A stretch of 58,841 bases of DNA, taken from NCBI GenBank assembly GCA_011800805.1, contig MPNW01000267.1, positions 1 through 58,841 on the forward strand, given 5' to 3'. This document shows, piece by piece, positions 35,471-48,432 of the stretch. Source of the stretch: Hirudo medicinalis. Taxonomy: Eukaryota > Annelida > Clitellata > Hirudinida > Hirudinidae. The first letter of the stretch is position 1. Every line of letters starts with the position of its first letter. The notes beneath the pieces are model-generated. The model saw only the letters and a program-made list of their open reading frames with translations, was not told the origin of the DNA and searched no databases. The position numbers and the translations under genes were made by a program.

Positions 35471-37065
35471 CTGGATTAATTAAAGCGTTAACAGATTGTA
35501 CGGTAAGAGACTTATGATAACATTTGTGCATTTCCACATTAGTCACCAAGGTTATGTCAACCTATAAGTTATTCTGTGAATGACGAATGTGCACCAACAG
35601 ATGGGTTTGATTCCACACTAATTTAGCTTTTCGAGCCTGCTTCTACAGTTGCAAATAATCAGTTGAACTGCAAGAGTTACATTTGCAAAAGACGTTATCT
35701 AAGTATACCGGATCTATGTATTTTTTGTTATTTGAATGGAAAGTTAATATCTCAGATAAAAATGAAAAGAGAATTAATAATAACCAAGAATTAATGGAGT
35801 CAAATCCTTGCACCTCCATAGGATAGAGGTAGAATGGATCTATATTTATTTATTTAGAAAGAATTCAGCCTAGATGGGCTTGGATAATAAAAAGTGGTTG
35901 TCAAAACCATGGAACTGACTTAGTGATAATTTGTGGAAGCATTCTTCATGGACGAGTTGCATGAATAAATAATGTGTATAAATTCGTAGCAAACCTTCCC
36001 AAGCATAAAAATGAAAACATATTTTTCAGTTACAGTTATATTCAAGAAACCGTTCGTCTTCATCTACATCAATCCATTGTACGGCAATGTTTAAAAGTTT
36101 CGTTGAAGGTTAGAGCATAACGAGTTGAACAAATAAAATAAAATTCATGTTGATACATATTTAAGACTCACTTTTTAAGCAATACTTCATTCTCACAAAT
36201 TCTTACTTAAAAATCCTCATATTCTCAAACCACGTTAATGATCTTTATCTTGAAACGCATTTTCAAACACTCGAAAACCGAGTGGAGCAGTAGCGGAAGA
36301 CCTTAACGAGACGCTATTTTTGAAGCCAATCAGAGAGCAAATGAATATTAATGAGCATTGAATAAATAACCTGAAAAAGGAAAATTGCCGAAATTAATTA
36401 TTTTTCAAATTAAAATTATAAAAATTATAAAAAATGAAATAAAACATTTAAAATATTTAACAGGGAATCATCAGAGGAGTCAGTCACCCAACGTTTCGGC
36501 CCAAACTCCTTACGTTCTGAGGGGATGGGCCACACCCGTTGATCAGGCGGGTATCCCTGTCGGTTATTACCATACTTAAACCATCTACAGTACATCACCC
36601 ATTATATGGTTATCGACTAAAGACTCACCGCGACCTTTGCACCTCGATACCATGGCAAACTGAGCGTTATATTTTCTTTGAAGCGGTCCGCCTTCAATTT
36701 TGAAAATTACGCTCACCGGCCGAGATTATATAACGATACTCATTAATGATACATTCAATTTGTTAATTGACATTGTTAATTTATTAACAAATTATTTATT
36801 TACTATTAAAATGTCACCTTGTTTTATTACTCTTAATTTTACTCATTCTACTTAAAAATAATATTACAGCCAGGATATAAAAACATGACCTCTTTGCTTC
36901 GCCGATTGTTTGAATTCGTTTCGTGCGGCGATTGTCTGATCGAGGCGGATGTTTTGAGGTTTTTGATGCCGTTATTTTGCGTTGTGTATACGTAATTATT
37001 AAAAAACAATATGGCACGTAAAAAGAATAGCGATAATGTTGAGAAGTGCCTGAGCAATTCTGGGA
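35471..37065. promoter_or_regulatory. V1/V2 divergent intergenic region
   Basis: The head-to-head genes V1 and V2 are separated by about 1.6 kb, which should hold both promoters. At 36460-36590 there is a GC-richer block (AACGTTTCGGCCC, then TGGGCCACACCCGTTGATCA) that looks like part of a dispersed repeat or retroelement. No coding exon seen, apart from a possible missing V1 first exon. Confidence 0.4.
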
Positions 37066-40000
37066 ATGATGAAGACTAGTGAGTGCTTGTCGAATCGACG
37101 TAATTGCTTTAGGTTACTTGGAAACAGTAACATTATATTTTTCTAAGTCTAGGTTTAGCCATTCTACTTTGGTGTTTGAAAGAAATATTCTTATCCGGCT
37201 CCTACACTTCAGCGAACCAAATTGAAGAGTTAGAACTGACTGAAAAGGGAGACGTTAGAGTTGGGAATCCAGGAATACTGAATTTCTACGACATAAAGAA
37301 ACACCGCTTCGTTATGGCTCTGAACGTACAGCGAACCAACACCTTTCTGCTAAATTCTACGATTCTCAAACATTTTAGAGCCATGTTATTTAGTGATGTT
37401 CACAGCAACGCAAAACCTCCGATTGTGGCGCCAGGTAATTTAATCTGTTAAGCTATCCGAGCGATCTTACATTTTCTTACATTATTTTATTAAAAAGGGG
37501 ACGTCATTGCAGCTGATTTCAGTGTGGAGGGATGTAAACATACCAACATTCTTCTGGAATTTGTTGGCATATTTCCCCCCATAGCTTGAGGGGGTTTAGC
37601 ATTGGAAAATCCTTTTGCCACCCAATGACGTCCCCGATACAAATTACATAAGTGAAAAATGTTAGGTTTACATTTTTAGATTTATTTAATCAAGCAAAAA
37701 GGTAGTTTTTGGTTTTTGTAGGCATCTGAAAAAATCAACTTTTTTTTTTTTAAATCAGACGGAGTCTTCAGCTTTCATGCAATTGTGATATCGGATGGCT
37801 CATCTGCTAGTAGTGGCAAAATAACGGTTGTTAACATGACCGAAATCGAAAGACCAAGAGTTCATACCATAACCACAGTCGACTTAGATAAATTTGTTGA
37901 CTACAACAATCCTCATTGGGTGAACGACAATGCATTTATTGTCGGCAGAACTATCGTCGACAGTATTACCACTTACCTTATCTACTTGATGCTTCCTATT
38001 GCAATGCAATTACATAGCTGCTTTGCAATGTTTACAGTTAGTGAAGAATTCAACGAGCTAATGTATTTTAAAAGCATGGATGAAAGTAAAGTATACAAAC
38101 CTTGGGAGGGAACAAAAATCAGTGATGCTGAGGCGAGGAAGATGATTCCAATTACAAATGTTTGGAACAATTTCTATGTCATTTACGCAATAGCGGAGGC
38201 CAATAAACTGGTCATTCGGTGGGCTGAGTCTGCTCCAGATGTGCCTGGGGACTGGTCAAATGCCGATCAAGTTAAGTCGTTTTACGGTATTTAATCGCCC
38301 GAGAGGAATATTAGCCTGGATTTACTTGTTTTCAACTGTAGATAAAGACAGGGCCGCCTACAAAAATTTCGGACTCCTAGGCATAGCAGCCACGGGCCCC
38401 TATGCTAATTTGTCAATTTGATAGTGGAAAAGTAAAAAAAAAAAAGAAGGGTCACGATTGTAATATTTTAATATTTAAAATCCCGGTGGGCCTTTGGGTA
38501 CTTGTCCTCTCTCGGCGGCCCTGGATAAAGACAGCATTGACGGAAATAAGATTTCAATTTAATTTTAGTTATTTTGTTTTCCTCGATGAAAATATATGAC
38601 ACACAGTTAAAAGAGCAAGTGCTCGTGTCTGATCAAGTGAATGATTTCTTGTTGGCCGACCTGAACAAGGACGGCAAGCAGGACTTGTTGTTGGCGAGTG
38701 CGGCCTTGGGTGGCAGGTTGAAGGCTTATGAGATTCCATATTCAATTGACTTCAAGTGGGAATTTCTGGTGCATTCGTTCAATTTAAATGTCTTCCAGGT
38801 TGGAAATTTTAATGTCTTCCAGGTTGGACAAATTAGAAAAATCCGCTGTTTCTTAAGATAGCTTGCCAAAGAAAATGTACAAAAAGAGCACTATTTTAAG
38901 AATCTTCTTTTAGATATATATTAGATATATATTATATATTATATAATATAAGTTATGGTATTAGTTGTACATTAGTTGTGATATATATTAGATAGGATAT
39001 TTGACCTTCCCTAACCCTAGCCTATTTTACTGCGAAACTTACTTCTCCAGCTACTGGAATTTGAGAGTTTAATCAAGGGAATATTTATTAAGAGAATATT
39101 GTTTATTTCTTGTTGGTGAACTTTTAATATTTCATTCCTATTTTAGGACTTCGTAGGAGCCTCCAAATGCCTTGGAATTCCTTGATTATTAAACAATTCT
39201 TAGGATTTGAACATAGCCGTGGCATTTTTGACAGACAATTTCGTTTGAGATGGAGTATTAGTAACACTGTTTAAAATTTTATTTTTACTTGTTAAGGAAA
39301 CCTGAGAAATATAAAGAGCACTTGTTGATTGGAGATATTGAGAACCGGTCATTCGATCGCCTCTGTCTTTATTTTTTGAAAACATTCAGCCCTTATGACA
39401 GGTTAAATTGTTTTTTAATTAACGATTTCAGTCCTAATTTATTATCAAGGTTTGTGCATGAATCGTGGCTCATTTTCTCTTCGATCACTGCTTCTAGCTT
39501 TAAATAATGGACAAGAGATGGATAATGCGTTTCATTGTTAAATTGTAGTCATAATATTAATCTAAATTGCTGGAACTAGGGCGGCCTTGCGAGGGGTGGG
39601 CTAACCATGTCAAGAATGCGGTACCATTCTTGGATTAATCGGACCATTGTGGACGATTTCGTGCTGACAACCAGATTTAACGATTAATGAAATTGCCTAT
39701 TTCTTGTTAAGTTATGAAGGCAAGCTCTGGATAGCCTTTACGGCGGATGTCTGTGCTCAGGCTTCAATCCTCATACCAGGTGGCAAGGAATGGCAATACA
39801 CAAGGCACATTATTCCAGTTGGGAGAGGCGATGAAGTGGTCCATGCAATAGAGGCCATAGACATGGATCAAGATGGAACCACTGATTTGTTCCTCTCCAT
39901 ACCGGCAAAAGACACCATAAAAATATTTTCTTTCGTCAAGCCTCCCTCGATAAAATCCATTGCTGCGTCCACGGTACCTGGGAAGGAGCCAGTAGGTTCT

Positions 40001-40165
40001 CCCTCTAATTTCTCTATGGTGCTGTCCATAAATTACATGACCATTTTCATCTTACTGGTTGTTTCCTTAGTTTGTACTTCCAACATTTTTAAATTTTGTT
40101 TTTTATTTTCTCGGACCAACGGGATTGACTCATTTAACATGCTCCTTGGGTCATCGGATTTATAA
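37066..40165 (+). CDS. V2: secreted/GPI-type FG-GAP (VCBS)-like protein
   Basis: Seven exons: 37066-37078 (MMKT), 37159-37434 (signal peptide core ILLWCLKEIFLSG), 37759-37962, 38038-38270, 38607-38755, 39297-39401, 39712-40165. All junction phases (1,1,1,0,2,2) equal those of V3 and V4. Calcium loops: DLNKDGKQDLLLA (exon 5) and DMDQDGTTDLFLS (exon 7). Conserved exon starts: DGVFSFHA (exon 3), KPEKY (exon 6), SYEGKLW (exon 7). C-terminal hydrophobic stretch MTIFILLVVSLVC, then a short tail. About 477 aa. Intron 3 (37963-38037) is 75 nt and has no in-frame stop. Introns carry two small DNA transposons. Function unknown; propeller-like extracellular protein is inferred. Confidence 0.83.
37497..37635. 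mobile_element. Small MITE with GGGGACGTCATTG inverted ends
   Basis: 139 bp bounded by perfect 13-bp inverted repeats GGGGACGTCATTG (37497-37509) and CAATGACGTCCCC (37623-37635), in V2 intron 2. No coding capacity. Family not assigned. Confidence 0.75.
38341..38531. mobile_element. hAT-type MITE with 8-bp target duplication
   Basis: Element 38349-38523 (175 bp) begins CAGGGCCGCC and ends GGCGGCCCTG, a perfect 10-bp inverted repeat, flanked by identical 8-bp GATAAAGA on both sides (38341-38348 and 38524-38531). An 8-bp duplication with CAGGG-type ends is the hAT superfamily signature. It sits in V2 intron 4. Confidence 0.85.
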
Positions 40166-41278
40166 AGCAATATCTGAAGCTTGATTAGCCTTTTTACCAA
40201 TGATATTGATTGTTACAATGAACTAGTCTGACACGGTATTGTGTACAGATGAGCTTCTATAAACTTGCAATGATCGAATTAAATTTATTTTCAGTAATGC
40301 TTTGGTAGACTTTCACTTAGTTGCACTTTTGGATGAACGCTCTTATTATTTTTGTCTATCGGAATGCTTTTGTTCTGTCGAGTGATTTTTTGATATTTTG
40401 AGAAGCTTGTTAAACAATGTTGAATTTGAATGTCTGAAATTAGCATCCTAAAAATGTTATGACGTTCTAGCGCATTGTACTACTGATTTTAATGTCTCAA
40501 AAAAAAAAAAAAAGAAATAGCAAATATTAATTTGTCGGGTGTTTTGTTTTAATTAATGTATTTTTAAATAGTTGATAACAGGAAGTGTTTGAATCAAATA
40601 AGTACTAGATCAAGTCCGACTTTTACTGAGCTTGACAAAAAGCAATTAACATAAAAAACTAATCTACAACAGAATAATACTCAGAAGGACACCAGAAAGG
40701 ATGGAATCCCATTTAAGCATGGATTGTTATTGTTTCAAAAAGTGGAATCAGAACATCAAAATGGTTTTTGTTGAATGCTCACTCTGTTTCGGATACTTTT
40801 TTGATACAACATTGTTTAAACTGTTATTGTTGAAGTCATTATGAGAGGTACTGCAGGTCTTCAGCTGAAGGTTTGCATGCAATCCTCTTCGCGGGCCGTA
40901 AAAAATTATTCTGCTAAATGATTTTGTAATGGTCTGGATTAGATGGACTATATTTTCAAATAATTAATTGACTAGCATATTTGTCATTTTGGTCCGTTTT
41001 TTTTTAATATTTATAAATTAGAGATTTTAAATTTAGATTTAATACGCCTGACAACAAATAACCCAAATGAACATCCGAACATTGGCCTGTGCTTGAATAA
41101 AAAAAACTTAGAAAGTTTTAAATAGTTTTTAATAATTTCGTTTCACTTTTTTTAATAAAAATTAATAATTAATCATCAAACGAACGCGGGGCTTTATTTT
41201 CATTCTCGGTTTTCCGGTCGCGGCATATTACGTCCGTAATCGGTGATGGCTTGACCGTTGTCTTTAAGTTTTGATAAT
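40166..41278. other. V2-V3 intergenic region
   Basis: About 1.1 kb, A+T-rich, without a supportable exon; an A-run at 40499-40514. Should hold the V2 3' UTR and V3 promoter. Confidence 0.45.
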
Positions 41279-44266
41279 ATGAACTGCTTTAAACTGAGTG
41301 AGTTTGAATTTAAATTTGAATCCACATTTCAATTTAATGACATAAATTTCTTTTAATGTCCGTGTCTCTCACCATCCAGATTTTGTGTTTGTTTTATGGT
41401 GCTTGAAAAAGTTATTCTTACAAGACTCCGGCGCTACATTTGTTAGCCAAGTAATACACATGCCGGAATTTTCTCTCGTTGAGGAGGGTGACATTCCTTT
41501 GGCAAGACCTTATTTACTGAATGTTTACGAAAAAGATACATTTCGCTGCATCCTAGTTTCGACGAAAGTCGATAATCCGAGCTGCGTTTACGTATTAAAT
41601 GCGACCATCAAACAGCATCTTTCCCCAATTCTCTTCAAAGGAAGTTTCGGTACTGCCCGTGGCGTACACACGGTGCCAGGTATTTTGAACTAAATAGGAG
41701 TCTGTCACACTCTGATCTTAATGCTTCTACATCGTGTATTTGAAACATTTCTTAATTACGTTAATTTCTTGATTGTACCCGATTATTTTGATCGACCTTT
41801 TATTCCTGCCTGTGAAATCATGGAAAAAACGCATAATGAGGATATGAACTAAGATCGGATGTTACAAATTAATCCATTAAAAGCAATTCAGTTAATAATT
41901 ATCATTGTTAAACATGAAACTTTGTCACTCAAAAAAATCAGTTTCTTTTCATGATCAGACGGAGTGTTCGATTTTCCCGCCATCGCGATACCAGACGGTA
42001 ACAAGAAAACCAATCAACGGGGAAGGATAACTGTCGCCGACGTGACTGATTTTCTGAATCCAAAGCATTACAACATAACTATCGATCCAATGACAGGTCC
42101 GGCGTATGAATATCACCAACCTGTGTGGATGAACGACAAGGAATTCATTATCGGTCGTGGCTTTCTTGCCGGTCCATCATTTAATCCTTTTATTATTATA
42201 ATTTCAACGCTAGCAGTACCTCATTTATGTGTTGTACTCAGATGGTGAGGATGATTACGACTTATTACTCTTTAAAAGTTCAACAGAAAGCAAAACTGAG
42301 CCGTGGACAGGGACGGTGCTCAATAAACTGAACGTTACTGACATGGTTCTGCTTAAAAACATTTGGAAGTCTTATGATGCCATATTTGCCATTGGATTGT
42401 TAGAATCGCTGTGCATATTTTGGCTCGATGTCGATGCCGATGCCCCCAAGGATTGGAGAAATACGGACCGGGTTGATAAGTTTTGATGTGCTTATAAATA
42501 GGGGAGTCATTTATCTCACTGGTTCATCAAGTCGTTCACCTGTTCATCAACCCATTCACCCAGCATTCACCATCGTATGATAAATAATCTCATTCATTCA
42601 TCGTCGTTCGACTTTGGAATGTAAGAAGAGGAAAAATCAATTCAGCTAGAGCATCGGATGTTTGAGGAAGAGTTTTACACCAAGGATTTAAAATTGGTCG
42701 ACGCCAATAAGGATGGCAAATTGGACTTACTGGTCTCGCAGGATAGTGATTATGGTGAGGACGATGACGCCGAGGATTGGGTCGGAAGCCTTAGGGTCTA
42801 CGAGATACCCCGGTCAGAAGACTTCAAGTTAGAAACTTGTAGTGGTCTTCAATTGTTTCTATGGCTTTGCCAATATTGCTAATATAGCTTTGTTAATATT
42901 GGCAATTATCTTCGAAATGTAACTTTTATTTAGATTTTTAAACTCACGCTAAAGTTTTGGCTAACATGAATGTAGGATTGAAAGATGGAATAAACATTTT
43001 TAGAAGAGAAATTTGTTTTAATTTGCTTAGAAATCCGTCTAAATATGTCTCTCACGATTTGATAGAATTGGATTCTAATCAGCTTCAACCGAATGTCATG
43101 AGAACATTCCTGCCTATGTCCAGGTTGTGCATAAAGATCTAATTACCATATTAATATTTAATAATGATAACAATTAATATTTAGAAATAATAATTAATGT
43201 CTAATAACAATTATTAATATTTAGTAATAATAATAATTAATATTTGTTAATAATAATAATTATATTATTAATAATTATTATTATAATAATTAAAATTTAA
43301 TAATAATAATAATATTTAAGAGTTAATATTATAATAATTACAATACATTTCGGAAAATATATTTGATAATAATAAGTCTGCGCCTGCAAAAGTCCTCGCA
43401 TGAAAGTTATCGCCAAATGATAATTTAAACATTAGATCTTTCAATATTTGACATTAACATCAACTCAATTGATTTTCATCGGAAATGCCCGCCAGTTTTC
43501 TCTAAATAGACCGGCTTGATAATAATTATGTAATAATAAATATTAATTATAGTTTAGCATATGGTAGTAATTATTTAGTAATAATAAATTAATTGATAAC
43601 GAATTAGCACTGATTAACAAATAAAAACTTAATAGTGACTGATTAGCAACAATTGATCGGTGATAACCAATTAGTGGTAATCGATTAGTGATAACTAATT
43701 AGTTGTAATGATTGGTAGTAATTAATCTTTCGTGCTGAACATTTCAATAGCTCTTGAAAACAACACTTTTTCACTTACAAAGCTACGAGGGCAAGCCATG
43801 GATCCTCGTTTCGGGAGGAGTCTATGGCACGGCCTACTACTTCGTCCCGAATAGTGAGGATGTGGAAAACTGGGATTACCAGGGGCATCCAATCATCGAG
43901 AAGGCGGGGCTCGTGGGGGGGGTTGAAGCCTATGACATTGATGGGGACGGCTTGACGGAGTTGTTTGTTGGCCTGACCACTAAGGACCTTATAAAAGTCT
44001 TTTCTTTCAAGTACAATTCTTCAGTCGGTCCGTCATCGTCGTCATCATCATCGACCAAAATTAATCCTGGATCCAGAGCTTCCTCGTCCAGTAATACTCC
44101 AGGAACGGATGGCATATTACCTACCGATTATCAACACGACACATTTCGTTCGACGATCGTACGTGCGTCGAACTGCGTTATTCATGAAGTGTTCGGTATT
44201 GTTCGCATTTGTAAGATTTTCGGATTTGTGTGTCTGTTTGGTGTGTTTTATCTGCATGGTTATTAG
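41279..44266 (+). CDS. V3: secreted/GPI-type FG-GAP (VCBS)-like protein
   Basis: Seven exons: 41279-41297 (MNCFKL), 41380-41679 (FVFVLWCLKKLFL signal core), 41959-42171, 42242-42471, 42646-42827, 43031-43123, 43783-44266; phases 1,1,1,0,2,2. Calcium loops DANKDGKLDLLVS (exon 5) and DIDGDGLTELFVGL (exon 7), the clearest FG-GAP/VCBS motifs of the family. DGVFDFPA opens exon 3 and SYEGKPW exon 7. A Ser-rich stretch and a final hydrophobic segment (GFVCLFGVFYLHGY) suit GPI processing. About 507 aa. Introns 5 and 6 have (AAT)-rich and A+T-rich sequence. Function unknown. Confidence 0.85.
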
Positions 44267-45346
44267 ATATTGTGGAGTTTGTTACAGGGTGTTTATTTCA
44301 TTAGTTCATTTAGTAAATGTTAAGCATGTCCTCCCACATTCTACGAATATTGAGTGATGACACTTGAGTGCATTTCAGTGCAGAGTCCTGGCTGTAGTTT
44401 GTATGCTCAAAGTGAAGTAATTGGGAATATTTTTCTTAATATTTACACTTGAGGTTTTGAGGACCTGCTTGGAACTATTTACTCCTGTTCTGAGTATTTT
44501 TGATTTGTTTTATGAATTGATTTTGAAATAATCAGCAAAAGAAACAGTAATAATAATAATAAAGTCTCAGAATATTTTATAAACCTCCATTCTTACCAAA
44601 CTACCTCGTCGCAAAGGTGTTTTCCATCGAACAAAGTTTATTTGAACATTCAGATTTGCGTTATTAGTGGGTGGTGGGCTGCCTTGAAGAAGTGATTACC
44701 AACAAACAATAAGAAACACAAAAACAAAGCAGCGTTCAGATTTTATTGAGGTCCTTATGCCCTCAACTTTAGTGGGGTGGTCTGCCATTTTTGTTTTTGA
44801 GAAGCGAAAAAAACTGCCCTAGAAATAAATAGAATGTCTACCGACAAGGCTTTATCTTAAAAAAAAAAATCGTCTTAACAAACTGAGCTTGAACGATGAG
44901 GATACCTTGGCGCCTTGGATGCACCTTGGATACACCTTGGCGGGGCTGTACTTAATTTGGAGTGGAATTTCCCTTCAGTCCTATTCATTTGATGTTTTGA
45001 AATAGACACATTTTTGCACCGTTATTCAGGTTAGAGATAAAGTATCTTCAAAGCGACCATTCATACGACGATTCGATTTCGATGAGAAAAGGATATTTAT
45101 AAATGTTAGCCATTTATTCGTTTGATGTTGTTGTGGACTTGTGACAGTTTGTCAAGTTAATTATTTGTTGAATAATATCACCGTTTAATAAATTTTAGTA
45201 ACGTGAAATATTTAAATTTGTTGGAACGCGACCTCAGATGTCAAACTTTGTTTTCGTTCTCAATTTTTCGATTTCGGATGGAGTTTTAATTTTGAAATAA
45301 TTCGTCCTAACGACGTGACTTTTAGAGTCATTTAAGCTTTCGGGAA
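44267..45346. other. V3-V4 intergenic region
   Basis: About 1.1 kb without a supportable exon. It holds a short direct repeat of CCTTGGATGCACCTTGGATA type at 44913-44940. Should contain the V3 3' UTR and V4 promoter. Confidence 0.45.
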
Positions 45347-47480
45347 ATGAATTGCCATAAACCAAGTAAGCTTCCGTGCTAAAACCTAAGACTTACCCAT
45401 TTAATGGAACGGTTTTGTCGACAATGTATAACATCGTGTTTTTCTTGATACAGACTTGGTAATGGTATTTTTGTTTTTGAAAATATTCTCACAACACTTC
45501 GTGACAAGAGTTCTTTGCCAAACCATCGACAAACGTGGTTTTAGAATAAATAAAGTGGATGATGTTGGGATGATTAGGCCGGCGCATTTGAATGCTTACG
45601 AAAGAGGTTCAGTGCGTTGCATCCTAGTTTCGGGTAGAAATGGTAATAAAAGTTCAGTTTATGTGTTAAGTTCGAAGGTCAAACAACTTAAGGAAAGCTC
45701 AGTCTTAAGAGGGGACTTTATAGTTCCTCAAACCGTTCTCATGGTGCCAGGTAAGCATAACATGATTTAATTAACATAAGCTTAGTGTTATTACTATTAC
45801 ATAACTGCCGATGCTTTTTCTACCTTTTGAAATAGAGACTTTTGAAATTCACATTTGTTAGTTGTTGTATTTAAGTCCTGGATGTGATAAGATTTTTAAG
45901 AAACATGTTGAAAGTAGGAAACTCAACTAGCATCAAATAAAAATCAACAATAAATTAATGGCTTTTTGCGGGAACAGATGGAATCTTCGATTTCCATGCC
46001 GTGGTGATTTCAGATGGCCTGCCTCACATAAAAATCATGGGCAAGATAACAATTGCTGACGTAACTAATTTCTCGAATCCACGGTTCCATGTCATAACCA
46101 ACGACCCTCCTCCGCCCACGGGTCCCCTCTACAGCTACTTTAATCCCGTTTGGATAAGCGATAAGGAGTTCATCGTTGGCCGACGGTTTGACGCAGGTGG
46201 GTGGACCGTGACATTCGTTCCCTTTTTTAAACATTATAGTTTTGTTTTATAACGTTTTTCAGAAGAACTCGATGACTACGTTCATGAGTTGATGCTTTTC
46301 ATAAGTACGGAGAGCAAGACATCACCATGGCAAGGGACGAAATTCAATGTCGCTAATGCCACCTTGATTGTTCTGTATAAAAACGTATGGAACCAGTTTG
46401 ACGTGTTCTACACAATCACTGGATATGACGATTCCTTGTACATGTTTTGGCTTGAAGATGAAAACGAGAAACCAGGAGAGTGGTCGAATCGTCGAGATGT
46501 TAGTAATTGATTTGGTAAATAGCAATTGCTACCATTTCCGTGGCTCGTTCAGAGAACGTTCGAATGAAAGTCATTCTCGGGGTTCACTAACCATTTAGGA
46601 TTTTCATTCATCTCTTGTTGTTTTCGTTGTACTTCAGTTGGGACAGTCAGATTTTCCTTTTAGGTGAAGATCAGAAAATTAGAATCTGAATTCAATACTT
46701 TAGACATGAAGTTGGTTGATATGAATGGCGACGATGAGACAGATTTACTAATCTCGCGAATCGAAATTGACGACAATGAAGTTGTATTTGGAGAGATTGT
46801 AGTCTTCGAAATACCCAAATCGTCGGAGTTCAAGTTAGACTGTAGTTGTTGTAATGTCTTCGAGCGTTTATCATTTGCATTGGATCGCATTTTGTATTTT
46901 ATGCAAATCTATTTATTTATTACTTAATCGAATAGTTTCTAGCAGGTAGGTTTCGAATTCAGTGGAATCCGTAAGAGTGATTTTGGGTACGGGTTCGTTC
47001 TATGGTAATCCATATGCAAGCAGAACCTTTAAGCTCTTTAGTGTAATACTCAAATATTCCCATTAATGAATGTGCTGCAATATCTCAGCTTTATTTCTAT
47101 GTACGAATAAGTGTTTTGTTTGAATAATTAATTGAAATTCTTTCAGAAATCCCGATAAATATCCATTGCAAGAGGTGGCGAAATTTGATGGAAATAAGTG
47201 CAGACCAGTTGCAATCAAAACTTTTGTGCCCTCGTCCAGGTTTTATTTTGAATTTATCAATTATTTCAGTATATAAATCATTATCTATTAATCTATTTTT
47301 AAATCTATTACTATTATTAATATTATCATCATTATTAACTCCAATATCCTCCCCTGGGGCACCTTACAAAAGTTGCCTTAAAAGGCAATAGGTCGAGATC
47401 GTTGGTATATTTCTCAATTCGTTTCGAACATTTTCGAAGGATTTGCACAAGTGATGTAAAGTCTGCAAATTTTTCACGGT

Positions 47481-47512
<32 letters not shown>

Positions 47513-48151
47513 CAATGATAATGTTAATGATAATGATAATGGTAATGATAATGATGGTGATGTGATGATGACGATGACGATGGCAATATCTAATTTACAG
47601 GGCGTCACATCCATAAGCATAAGAAGCGCAAAACAAAATAAATAAAACATTAAAACATTAAAAATTACTCATCCATGACAATGAAAGCGTGATCATTTTT
47701 CTTATAAAGTTACAAAGGCAAGCCTTGGATTATCGTAGCAGGGGGAGATTTTGGCACGGCATACTACATCACGCCGTGGGATGATAGTGCTGAATCGTGG
47801 AATTATAAGAAGTTTCAAATCCTTACCTTGAATGAACATGTAGAGGGGGCAGAGGCTATGGACATTGATGGAGATGGTCTTACCGACGTGTTTTTAAGCC
47901 TAGCCCTGTCGGGCGTTGTAAAAATGTATACGTTTAAGGTGTACATCGACCCAAATGCGCCAACCGTCCCTAAGGCAGCCACCGTTACAGTTAATGAAGT
48001 CGACGTTCCAGCTGAGCCGACGAATGACATTCTTACGAGTGGACCTGTGATATCTCACGATGATGCCACAATTGTAATGTCAAGTTCTTTCCGTCTTTGC
48101 GTGAATTTCAAGACCCTCTTCGTGTTTGTCGTTTTGTCCATGCATGCTTAA
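45347..48151 (+). CDS. V4: secreted/GPI-type FG-GAP (VCBS)-like protein
   Basis: Seven exons: 45347-45365 (MNCHKP), 45454-45750 (signal core LVMVFLFLKIF), 45978-46196, 46263-46498, 46664-46833, 47147-47239, 47710-48151; phases 1,1,1,0,2,2. Last-exon calcium loop DIDGDGLTDVFLSL is intact; the exon 5 loop is eroded (DMNGDDETDLLIS, where DG has become DD). DGIFDFHA opens exon 3 and SYKGKPW exon 7. The C-terminus SSSFRLCVNFKTLFVFVVLS ends almost at the stop, the classic layout of a GPI signal. About 492 aa. Closest relative in layout is V3. Function unknown. Confidence 0.85.
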
Positions 48152-48239
48152 TACTAGCTTATTTTCTCAACTAAACAGCCTTCCATATCTTGTAGTTATT
48201 TTTCATTGCCTCGTGTCTCGGTCAAGTTTTATTAGCGCA

Positions 48240-48432
48240 GTTAATAATAAGCTAATAATAAGCTGATAATAAGCTGAAAATAAGCTGATAATAGGCTGAT
48301 AATAAGCTGATAATAAGCTAATAATAAGCTGAAAATAAGCTAATAATAAGCTGATAATAAGCTGATAATAAGGTGATAATAAGCTGATAATAGGCTGATA
48401 ATAAGCTGATAATAACCTAATAATAAGCTGAT
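48240..48432. repeat. 11-bp minisatellite
   Basis: About 17 tandem copies of CTGATAATAAG with variants (CTAATAATAAG, CTGAAAATAAG, GTGATAATAAG), directly downstream of V4. Confidence 0.9.

Noticed and set aside
36460..36590. Possible hammerhead ribozyme (CTCTGATGA and CGAAACG are present on the minus strand)
   Set aside because: The core elements are in the wrong order and spacing for types I, II or III (GAAA precedes CTGATGA by only about 25 nt); more likely a piece of a dispersed retroelement.
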